Positions 1-4,608 of a stretch of DNA of 10,097 nucleotides are shown here, piece after piece. The translations under genes and the position numbers were made by a program. The DNA is taken from the NCBI GenBank assembly GCA_004295885.1, contig SEDG01000088.1, positions 1-10,097 on the forward strand, written 5' to 3'. Source of the stretch: Pedobacter sp. Lineage in GTDB: Bacteria; Bacteroidota; Bacteroidia; Sphingobacteriales; Sphingobacteriaceae. The notes under the pieces were generated by a model. The model was given only the letters and a program-made list of their open reading frames with translations, made no database searches and was not told the origin of the DNA. The stretch's first letter is position 1. Each line of letters starts with the position of its first letter.

Positions 1-90
1 GCTGGAGAATCAACTTTTGGAGAATCAACAACTGGAGAATCAACAACTGGTGAATCCATAGCTGGAGAATCAACTGCAGGTGAATCAGTA
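1..90 (-). repeat. Six 15-bp coding tandem repeats (DSPxV units)
   Basis: Six consecutive 15-base units (1-15, 16-30, 31-45, 46-60, 61-75, 76-90) share the core GGAGAATC or GGTGAATC on the plus strand. On the minus strand each encodes one five-residue unit of Asp-Ser-Pro plus two variable residues (AV, AM, VV, VV, KV and so on). The array lies inside the partial lipoprotein gene and may continue past the left edge. Units differ by only a few bases, so the copy number may vary by slippage without breaking the frame. Confidence 0.85.
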
Positions 91-176
91 GCATCTGCTT
101 TTTTCTCAGAGTTACAAGCAGCAACACCTAAAGATAATGCTAAAGCTAAAAAGCCGAATTTGAATAAGTTTTTCAT
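1..176 (-). CDS. Small lipoprotein, paralog 1 (partial, C-terminus beyond left edge)
   Basis: Reading the minus strand from an ATG at 174-176 gives MKNLFKFGFLALALSLGVAAC followed by NSEKKADAT and then repeated DSPxV units. The first 20 residues are a lipoprotein signal peptide (Lys, hydrophobic stretch, VAAC lipobox with Cys21), so the product should be lipid-anchored in the envelope. The signal peptide is identical to that of the gene at 336-533 and nearly so to the one at 631-834, so these are tandem paralogs. The mature part is low-complexity, acidic and Pro/Ser-rich, with no recognisable domain; it looks like a flexible linker or short surface tail. The stop codon is outside the window. 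Function is unknown. Unlike the other two paralogs it has no GGGTTACC promoter motif but a housekeeping-type -7 box at 220-227. Confidence 0.85.
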   Translation of the reverse strand, partial: MKNLFKFGFLALALSLGVAACNSEKKADATDSPAVDSPAMDSPVVDSPVVDSPKVDSP

Positions 177-219
177 TTTAATTCTGTTTTAATGATTAAT
201 TAATTTACATGTTATGCTG

Positions 220-227
220 CAAAGTTA
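220..227 (-). promoter_or_regulatory. Candidate housekeeping -7 box of lipoprotein paralog 1
   Basis: The minus strand reads TAACTTTG here, matching the Bacteroidota primary-sigma -7 consensus TAnnTTTG. It ends 43 nt before the start codon, giving a predicted leader of about 35-40 nt. No TTG lies at the expected -33 distance; the nearest (256-258) is about 28 nt upstream, so the -33 element is poor. Between box and gene, 195-209 is a 15-base stretch identical to 553-567 upstream of paralog 2. Confidence 0.45.
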
Positions 228-279
228 ATATTTATATTTATTTCTTCATTATTTGCAACAAAAAATACTTTTTTGACAT

Positions 280-317
280 AAAAAAGGCCTGAATAAATAA
301 ATATTCAAGCTTTTTTT
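280..317. terminator. Bidirectional hairpin terminator after lipoprotein paralog 2
   Basis: The arms around 286-295 and 302-310 pair (GGCCTGAATA with TATTCAAGC, one wobble pair) around a 6-nt loop. They are flanked by an A-run at 280-285 and a T-run at 311-317, so the hairpin has a U-tract in either direction. It lies about 20-55 nt after the stop codon of the minus-strand gene at 336-533 and before the promoter of paralog 1, so the two paralogs are probably transcribed separately. Confidence 0.7.
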
Positions 318-335
318 ATCAATTTTTGTTTTTGA

Positions 336-533
336 CTAGTGTTTAACTACTGTTGTATCAGTTTTAACAACTGTATCAGTTACAGTAGTATCATTTTTGA
401 TTGTAGTATCAGCAGAAACAGTAGTATCAGCACCTGTAGTATCAGAACTTTCACCTGTTTTCTCAGAGTTACAAGCAGCTACACCTAAAGATAATGCTAA
501 AGCTAAAAAGCCAAATTTGAATAAGTTTTTCAT
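336..533 (-). CDS. Small lipoprotein, paralog 2 (DTT-rich tail)
   Basis: This 65-residue product has a signal peptide of residues 1-20 with lipobox VAAC (Cys21), identical to that of paralog 1. The mature chain has about 44 residues and contains six D-T-T/V blocks spaced 5-6 residues apart (DTTGA, DTTVSA, DTTIKN and so on), ending in VVKH. It is predicted to be a lipid-anchored, extended and acidic envelope protein with no globular domain. It recalls by size only the tiny stress lipoproteins of other bacteria such as entericidins; no homology is claimed. Upstream at 571-598 lies a GGGTTACC-N14-GTATTA motif, shared with the neighbouring ECF sigma gene, so it is probably a target of that sigma factor. 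A hairpin terminator follows at 280-317. Confidence 0.85.
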   Translation of the reverse strand: MKNLFKFGFLALALSLGVAACNSEKTGESSDTTGADTTVSADTTIKNDTTVTDTVVKTDTTVVKH

Positions 534-570
534 CGTAATTTCTATTTAAATAATTAATTAATTTACAGGT

Positions 571-598
571 TAATACAGGAATGTTAAAAAGGTAACCC
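571..598 (-). promoter_or_regulatory. Predicted ECF-sigma promoter (site A) of lipoprotein paralog 2
   Basis: On the minus strand, GGGTTACC (598-591) and GTATTA (576-571) are separated by 14 nt. The same two blocks at the same spacing occur directly upstream of the ECF sigma gene (1159-1186). The -10-like block lies about 37 nt upstream of the ATG, leaving a leader of roughly 30 nt. An AT-rich tract precedes the -35-like block. That the neighbouring sigma factor recognises the motif is an inference. Confidence 0.65.
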
Positions 599-630
599 GT
601 AAATCTGAAAAAAAGTGAAATTATTTTTAT

Positions 631-834
631 TTAGTGCTTAATGTTCTCCGAATTAGCCTTTATTTTATTTGAATCTACTACTGAAGAATCTAGTTTTGGC
701 GAATCTAATTTAGGAGAATCAATTTTGTTTGTGTCTACAGGAGCTGGTTTCGGAGAATTGGAGAACCAACCACAAGATGTTAAAGATAAGGACAATGCGA
801 AGGCTAAGAAGCCAAATTTAAATACATTTTTCAT
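631..834 (-). CDS. Small lipoprotein, paralog 3 (DS-rich tail)
   Basis: This 67-residue product starts MKNVFKFGFLAFALSLSLTSC, a diverged copy of the signal peptide shared by the two downstream paralogs, with Cys21 as the lipidated residue. The mature tail (GWFSNSPKPAPVDTNKIDSPKLDSPKLDSS and on) contains repeated DSPKL/DSN units and ends in NIKH, like the VVKH ending of paralog 2. The antisense frame is also open over this stretch, but the lipobox and paralogy fix the minus strand as coding. The promoter motif at 876-903 resembles those of paralog 2 and of the ECF sigma gene. No clear hairpin lies between this gene and paralog 2, so read-through is possible. Function is unknown. Confidence 0.85.
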   Translation of the reverse strand: MKNVFKFGFLAFALSLSLTSCGWFSNSPKPAPVDTNKIDSPKLDSPKLDSSVVDSNKIKANSENIKH

Positions 835-875
835 TGTTAATTTTTTTTAAAAGTTAAATTTTTTGGGTTTTACCT

Positions 876-903
876 TAATGCAAATATTTTTAAAAGGTGA
901 CCG
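876..903 (-). promoter_or_regulatory. Predicted ECF-sigma promoter (site B) of lipoprotein paralog 3
   Basis: The minus strand carries CGGTCACC (903-896), a 14-nt spacer and GCATTA (881-876). It is the weakest of the four copies, differing from GGGTTACC / GTATTA at two positions in the first block and one in the second, but spacing and distance to the ATG (about 42 nt) match site A. It is divergent from site C: the two -35-like blocks lie back to back across the AT-rich stretch 904-935. Confidence 0.5.
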
Positions 904-935
904 TTAAAAACGAGAAATATATTTTTATTTTTTTG

Positions 936-964
936 GGGTTACCATTGTTGGTTTTCGTGTATTA
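936..964 (+). promoter_or_regulatory. Predicted ECF-sigma promoter (site C), upstream copy before the sigma gene
   Basis: GGGTTACC (936-943) and GTATTA (959-964) are separated by 15 nt, with GTGA starting exactly 10 nt after the first base of the second block (969-972). Site D has the same GTGA at the same offset, and both copies continue ATT after the first block. Predicted transcripts start near 970 and would give the sigma gene a leader of about 220 nt, or an independent small RNA. Confidence 0.6.
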
Positions 965-971
965 ACGTGTG

Positions 972-1158
972 ATATTTTTGCACAGAAGGTTGTTTTATAA
1001 ACCTGATTGAAGTGATATTAAGCAAAGCTGAAAGCGAAGCGAGATTTAACGGACAGCAGGACTAACATTAAGAAAATTCACTGTCCTTGCTTTCCAAATC
1101 AAAAAATAGCTTAAGGATTGTCATTTTATAATTAAAAATATTTTTTTTGTCTATCATT
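972..1158 (+). other. Untranslated stretch between promoter sites C and D, with nested inverted repeat
   Basis: The 356-nt gap between the divergent lipoprotein and sigma genes (835-1190) holds promoter sites B, C and D and this stretch, where I see no convincing gene. It contains two nested stems: GAAAGC (1030-1035) with GCTTTC (1089-1094), and GGACAG (1051-1056) with CTGTCC (1081-1086). The T-rich run at 1141-1149 has no strong stem directly before it, so a Rho-independent end is doubtful. It could be the structured leader of the sigma mRNA from site C, a small RNA, or a dispersed intergenic repeat of the genome. Confidence 0.35.
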
Positions 1159-1186
1159 GGGTTACCATTCACGTTTAAATGTATTA
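1159..1186 (+). promoter_or_regulatory. Predicted ECF-sigma promoter (site D), start-proximal, autoregulatory
   Basis: GGGTTACC (1159-1166), 14-nt spacer, GTATTA (1181-1186). The second block ends only 4 nt before the GTG start codon at 1191, so transcription should begin at or within a few bases of the start codon. An ECF-sigma gene preceded by its own promoter is the usual arrangement in this family; assignment of this motif to this sigma is inferred from its recurrence at sites A-C. Confidence 0.65.
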
Positions 1187-1190
1187 ATTG

Positions 1191-1757
1191 GTGAGTTTTA
1201 AGTTAAATAGTTCAGTTCCAACAGATAGAGAGGTAGTATTAGGTATACTTAACAACTCGGAAGAAGCGCTAAATAAATTGTACGCGGGGTATTATCCGAT
1301 GGTTTTACAATTTATTTTAAACAATAACGGCGATGAAGATGATGCAAAAGATGTGTATCAGGAAGCAATTATTGTTTTATATAACAAAATCAAAACTGGC
1401 AACTTTGAGCTAAGTAGCAAGCTAAAGACCTATATATATTCGGTTAGTCGCCGAATATGGTTAAAGAAACTAGCACAACATAGCAAAAAGACAAATAACA
1501 TAGCCGATTTTGAAGATGTATTAGTTGTTGATGAAGATGTAGAACAGCATGAACAAAAAGATATGCAGTTCGACAAGATGAAAGTTGCCTTGGAAGGTTT
1601 AGGTGAGCCTTGCAAAACGATAATACAAGATTTTTATATCAATAGTTTATCGATGCAAGATATTTGTGAGAAGTTTGGTTATACCAATACAGATAACGCC
1701 AAAACACAGAAATATAAATGTTTACAAAGGTTAAAAAAGTTATTTTTTCAATCATAA
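1191..1757 (+). CDS. ECF-type RNA polymerase sigma factor
   Basis: The product has 188 residues, the normal size for an extracytoplasmic-function sigma factor. Sigma region 2 covers about residues 14-90, with the core-binding and -10 recognition segment GDEDDAKDVYQEAIIVLYNK at 47-66. A variable acidic linker rich in Asp, Glu and Gln (105-128) follows, then region 4 with a helix-turn-helix for -35 recognition (about 141-184, NSLSMQDICEKFGY in the centre). It would redirect RNA polymerase to GGGTTACC/GTATTA promoters, including its own. I chose GTG at 1191; TTG at 1188 is also in frame. There is no Shine-Dalgarno sequence, and the first in-frame ATG lies inside region 2, too late. The next gene begins 1 nt after the stop and encodes the probable membrane anti-sigma partner. 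Confidence 0.9.
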   Translation: MSFKLNSSVPTDREVVLGILNNSEEALNKLYAGYYPMVLQFILNNNGDEDDAKDVYQEAIIVLYNKIKTGNFELSSKLKTYIYSVSRRIWLKKLAQHSKKTNNIADFEDVLVVDEDVEQHEQKDMQFDKMKVALEGLGEPCKTIIQDFYINSLSMQDICEKFGYTNTDNAKTQKYKCLQRLKKLFFQS

Positions 1758-1758
1758 A

Positions 1759-2547
1759 ATGAGGAACGAGATAGAATTAGAAGCGATTATTGAAGATTAC
1801 TTAAATGGTAAACTGACAGCTGACGAGCATAAAGCTTTTGAGCAGTTGAGAAATAATGACCCGATTGTTGACCATAAAGTAGTGGCGCATAAGGTATTTT
1901 TAGAATCGATGAAGCAGTATGCGGATGTTTTGTTGTTGAAACAGCAATTAGATGCAGCTCATGATAAAATTGATGTTGCAGCTATTAGTGCTAAAGTGGG
2001 TCCACATCCATCTAAAATTGTAAGAATTTTTAGAAACAACAAATCTGCTATTGCAGTTGCCGCTTCGTTTTTAATATTGGCAATGATTATGTTGTATTCT
2101 ATACAAAGTCAAAAAGATGTTGGGTTGCAGCAAGTGAAAAGAGATGTCAATGACATCAAAAACGCCCAAGATATTTTTGTTTATACTTTGGGTTATCCGA
2201 AAGATGACGTGGTTTTAGGTGATGGCTACGTGAGTTCTAAAACTGGTTTAAATGGCGATACCGTTGCTTATCAAGTTGCCATTCCTGTAAACCCAGGTAA
2301 TAGTGGTGGTCCATTGCTCGATAATAGCGGAAACGTAGTAGGTGTAATCAATGGAAAAGAAACAAAAACTGATGGTGCAGCATTTGCCGTAAAATCTAAA
2401 TATATAATGGAAGCTTTAAATGCAATTCCGCAAGATTCTTTAAGTAGAAGAGTTGCTTATGGCAAAAGAAGTTCATTACTAGGTTTAAAGCGTAATCAGC
2501 AGGTGCAAAAAATACAAGATTATGTTTTTATGATTAAAGTGTATTAA
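1759..2547 (+). CDS. Membrane anti-sigma-like protein fused to a truncated trypsin/HtrA-like domain
   Basis: This 262-residue product has an N-terminal cytoplasmic part (1-94) of the type found in Bacteroidota anti-sigma proteins (EDYLNGKLTADEHKAFEQL at 12-30), one membrane helix at about 96-114, and an extracytoplasmic part. That part holds TLGYPKDDVVLGDGYVSSKT (143-162) and VNPGNSGGPLLDNSGNVVGV (177-196), the C-terminal lobe of a trypsin-like S1C/HtrA domain with the serine in GNSGGP at Ser182. The upstream lobe with the catalytic His and Asp is missing: only 67 residues separate membrane and Ser182, and no His occurs after residue 83. Family members known to me carry roughly 80-90 more residues here, so an in-frame internal deletion is likely and proteolysis is probably lost. 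Its place 1 nt after the sigma gene suggests that it binds that sigma and relays an envelope signal. Role and deletion are inferences; the motifs are directly visible. Confidence 0.8.
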   Translation: MRNEIELEAIIEDYLNGKLTADEHKAFEQLRNNDPIVDHKVVAHKVFLESMKQYADVLLLKQQLDAAHDKIDVAAISAKVGPHPSKIVRIFRNNKSAIAVAASFLILAMIMLYSIQSQKDVGLQQVKRDVNDIKNAQDIFVYTLGYPKDDVVLGDGYVSSKTGLNGDTVAYQVAIPVNPGNSGGPLLDNSGNVVGVINGKETKTDGAAFAVKSKYIMEALNAIPQDSLSRRVAYGKRSSLLGLKRNQQVQKIQDYVFMIKVY

Positions 2548-2570
2548 TATTCCCAAAATATTAACTTTGG

Positions 2571-2608
2571 AAACCGTCATGATATTTATCGTGACGGTTT
2601 TTGTTTTT
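2571..2608 (+). terminator. Rho-independent terminator of the sigma/anti-sigma operon
   Basis: The 12-nt arms at 2571-2582 (AAACCGTCATGA) and 2589-2600 (TCGTGACGGTTT) pair with a single T/G wobble around a 6-nt loop, followed by a T-rich run at 2601-2608. The stem begins 23 nt after the stop codon of the anti-sigma-like gene. This closes the two-gene operon before the DUF72 gene. Confidence 0.9.
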
Positions 2609-2620
2609 AAATGATTTGTT

Positions 2621-3544
2621 ATGGAATTTGGAAGAGTTGCTGAAGAAGAGGTTTTAAATGTTGATTTTACTTTGCCCGTAGACGGCGAGCAAACCATCCT
2701 TACTTTAAAAGATAATGAACCATTAGCTAATCCCGCGTTTTTTGTAGGTTGTGCTAAATGGGGAAGAAAGGAGTGGAAGGATTTAATTTATCCGAAGAAA
2801 ACTAAGGAAGCCGATTTTTTAGGCGAATATGTTAAACATTTTAACTCTATTGAATTAAACGCTGTTTTTTATAGCATTCCCAAGGAAGAACAAATTATCA
2901 AATGGGCAGAAATGGTGAGTGCAAACACCAATGAGGATTTTATCTTCTGTCCGAAATTTTCTAGAACGATAACTCATATCAAAAGATTAAAAGACACAGA
3001 TTTTTTAACAGATGAGTATATAAAAGCAATATCTGCCTTTGGAAAATATTTAGGTCCTTGCTTTTTGCAGGTGAGCGATAATTTCGGTCCAAATAATATT
3101 GATGTATTAGAAAGCTACTTAGAAAAATTACCAAAAGACTTAAAGGTATTTGTAGAGGTTAGGCATAAGGATTGGTTTGCTGGCGATGCTAAAAAACAAT
3201 TGTTTGCAATGTTAGCTAAACATGATAAAGGAGCAGCAATTACTGATGCCAGCGGTAGAAGAGATTGTTTACACATGGAATTGTCAACTCCAGAGGCTTT
3301 TATCAGGTTTGTAGGTAATGGTGGTAAGTTTTTAGATTCTGACAAAGCTAGGGTTGATGAATGGGTTGTGAGAATTAAACAATGGATAGCTAATGGTTTA
3401 GAGAAAGTTTATTTCTTTTTGCACCAGCACGATGAAGCCGATACGCCATTGATTGCAGATTATACGATTGAGCAGTTCAACAAACATTTAGGTAGCGATT
3501 TGTCACGAATAAATTTTATTCCAAAAAGTAATCTACTACTTTAA
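2621..3544 (+). CDS. yecE: DUF72 family protein (YecE-like)
   Basis: A 307-residue protein of the DUF72/YecE family, which adopts a TIM-barrel-like fold; its biochemical role is not established. Family marks are VGCAKWGRKEW (42-52) near the first strand, FNSIELNAVFYSIP (74-87), FCPKFSRTITH (109-119), FVEVRHKDWF (177-186) and YFFLHQHDEADTP towards the C-terminus. About 40 extra residues precede the first family motif, which I believe is usual in Bacteroidota members, so the ATG at 2621 is kept. The gene begins 12 nt after the terminator of the previous operon and stands alone; 56 nt separate it from the peroxiredoxin gene. No signal peptide, so it is probably cytoplasmic. Confidence 0.9.
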   Translation: MEFGRVAEEEVLNVDFTLPVDGEQTILTLKDNEPLANPAFFVGCAKWGRKEWKDLIYPKKTKEADFLGEYVKHFNSIELNAVFYSIPKEEQIIKWAEMVSANTNEDFIFCPKFSRTITHIKRLKDTDFLTDEYIKAISAFGKYLGPCFLQVSDNFGPNNIDVLESYLEKLPKDLKVFVEVRHKDWFAGDAKKQLFAMLAKHDKGAAITDASGRRDCLHMELSTPEAFIRFVGNGGKFLDSDKARVDEWVVRIKQWIANGLEKVYFFLHQHDEADTPLIADYTIEQFNKHLGSDLSRINFIPKSNLLL

Positions 3545-3600
3545 TAGACTTTTTGTAACTTCAACTCATTAAACATTTTATTAATTTAAATTAAAATACA

Positions 3601-4236
3601 ATGAGTTTAAGAATAGGAGATACAGCACCAAATTTTAAGGCAACAACATCTATCGGTGAAATTGATTTTTACGAATATTTGGGTGATAGTTGGGGAGTTT
3701 TATTTTCGCACCCAGCAGATTATACGCCAGTTTGTACAACGGAACTTGGCAGAACAGCCTCTTTAAAGCCAGAATTTGATAAGAGAAATGTGAAGGTTTT
3801 GGCTTTAAGTGTTGATTCGGCAGAATCTCATAAGGGCTGGATAAGCGATATTAACGAAACTCAAAATACAAATGTAGAGTTCCCAATCATTGCAGACCAA
3901 GATAAAAAGATAGCAGATGCGTATGACATGATTCATCCAAATGCATCTGAGACAATGACTGTCCGTTCTCTTTTTGTAATCTCTCCAGACAAAAAAGTAA
4001 AATTGATGATTACCTATCCCGCTTCTACAGGAAGGAATTTCACGGAAGTATTAAGGGTTATCGACTCTTTACAGTTAACTGCCCAGTATAGTGTCGCTAC
4101 ACCAGCAGATTGGAAAGATGGAGAAGATGTTATTGTAATGAATAGCATTAAAACGGAAGATATTCCTGCAAAATTCCCTAAAGGGCATCAAGTTATTAAG
4201 CCTTATTTGAGAACTACCCCTCAACCTAATAAGTAA
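3601..4236 (+). CDS. 1-Cys peroxiredoxin (Prx6 type)
   Basis: A 211-residue thiol peroxidase that reduces hydrogen peroxide and organic hydroperoxides in the cytoplasm. The catalytic motif HPADYTPVCTTEL (37-49) contains peroxidatic Cys45, which is the only cysteine in the protein, so there is no resolving Cys and the enzyme must be re-reduced by an external thiol. The long C-terminal extension after the thioredoxin fold (TPADWKDGEDVIVMNSI and PYLRTTP near the end) and the RSLFVISPDKKVKLMITYPASTGRN segment are typical of the Prx6 subfamily rather than 2-Cys AhpC types. The ATG follows an AT-rich leader with no Shine-Dalgarno sequence. Both this gene and the cold-shock gene have TTTTGTAACT upstream (around 3551 and 4265), possibly a shared weak promoter element. 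Confidence 0.93.
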   Translation: MSLRIGDTAPNFKATTSIGEIDFYEYLGDSWGVLFSHPADYTPVCTTELGRTASLKPEFDKRNVKVLALSVDSAESHKGWISDINETQNTNVEFPIIADQDKKIADAYDMIHPNASETMTVRSLFVISPDKKVKLMITYPASTGRNFTEVLRVIDSLQLTAQYSVATPADWKDGEDVIVMNSIKTEDIPAKFPKGHQVIKPYLRTTPQPNK

Positions 4237-4249
4237 ATTTAAAATTTTT

Positions 4250-4269
4250 GTTTCTTTTTGAAACTTTTG
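4250..4269 (+). terminator. Weak hairpin after the peroxiredoxin gene
   Basis: GTTTC (4250-4254) and GAAAC (4260-4264) form a 5-bp stem around a TTTTT loop, followed by TTTTG. It lies 13 nt after the peroxiredoxin stop codon. The stem is AT-rich and short, so termination would be partial at best. The overlapping AACTTTTG (4262-4269) is a one-mismatch -7 box and may instead be part of the cold-shock gene promoter. Confidence 0.3.
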
Positions 4270-4321
4270 TAACTAAATTAGGTTTAAATACTTAATTAAA
4301 TTACCAATACAAATTAAATTT

Positions 4322-4519
4322 ATGAATACTGGAAAAGTAAAGTGGTTTAATACCCAAAAAGGCTATGGATTTATTGTTTATGATGGCAATAAAGAAATTT
4401 TTGTCCATTTTAAAGATGTTGCTGGAGGAATTGACAGCATTAAGGAGAATGATGAAGTTGAATTTGATATTACCGAAGGTAAAAAAGGATTGCAAGCCGT
4501 TAGCGTTAAAAAGGTTTAA
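4322..4519 (+). CDS. Cold-shock domain protein (CspA family)
   Basis: A 65-residue single-domain cold-shock protein, a small five-stranded beta-barrel that binds single-stranded RNA/DNA and acts as an RNA chaperone. Both nucleic-acid binding motifs are visible: RNP1 as KGYGFI (13-18) and RNP2 as IFVHF (26-30), preceded by the family start GKVKWFN (4-10). Length and start fit the family. The central loop (DGNKE) is short. The upstream leader (4270-4321) is AT-rich with no obvious structure, so nothing suggests a long thermosensor leader as in E. coli cspA. It is followed by a strong hairpin and the convergent methyltransferase gene. Confidence 0.93.
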   Translation: MNTGKVKWFNTQKGYGFIVYDGNKEIFVHFKDVAGGIDSIKENDEVEFDITEGKKGLQAVSVKKV

Positions 4520-4542
4520 ATCATTCTATATAAATAACCAGA

Positions 4543-4582
4543 GATGCACACACATAAACACGGATATTTATCTGTGTGCATC
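4543..4582. terminator. Long inverted repeat between convergent genes (likely bidirectional terminator)
   Basis: GATGCACACA (4543-4552) pairs perfectly with TGTGTGCATC (4573-4582); after one mismatch, five more pairs extend the stem (4554-4558 with 4567-4571) around an 8-nt loop. Beyond it, ACCAGAGATG (4538-4546 region) and CATCTGTGGT (4589-4598) could give a further imperfect outer arm. It lies between the stop of the cold-shock gene (4519) and the stop of the minus-strand methyltransferase gene (4609), so it may end transcription from both sides. There is no long T-run. The ACCACAGATG..GCACACAGAT style resembles a widespread intergenic repeat type. Confidence 0.6.
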
Positions 4583-4608
4583 CTTTTCATCTGTGGTTTG
4601 AATAAAGG

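Noticed and set aside
641..850. Open frame of 69 codons on the plus strand
   Set aside because: It is the antisense of lipoprotein paralog 3; its sequence mirrors the repeat codons. The minus strand has the signal peptide, lipobox and paralogs.
881..888. AATATTTG on the minus strand as a housekeeping -7 box of lipoprotein paralog 3
   Set aside because: It has one mismatch to TAnnTTTG in very AT-rich DNA and overlaps site B; the two-block motif with conserved spacing is the better explanation, though both may be used.
1759..2547. Calling the anti-sigma/protease-like gene a pseudogene
   Set aside because: The frame is intact from start to stop, closely follows the sigma gene and retains the membrane helix and C-terminal lobe; only catalysis appears lost, so it is kept as a CDS.
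2562..2569. TAACTTTG, a perfect -7 box match before the DUF72 gene
   Set aside because: Its transcript would start inside the terminator hairpin at 2571-2608 and be terminated at once, and no TTG lies at -33. It could still matter if the hairpin is leaky.
2485..2697. Open frame of 70 codons on the minus strand
   Set aside because: It crosses the end of the anti-sigma-like gene, its terminator and the start of the DUF72 gene; it has no recognisable features.
4365..4601. Plus-strand frame overlapping the cold-shock gene
   Set aside because: It is an out-of-frame shadow of the clearly conserved cold-shock domain and runs through the hairpin.
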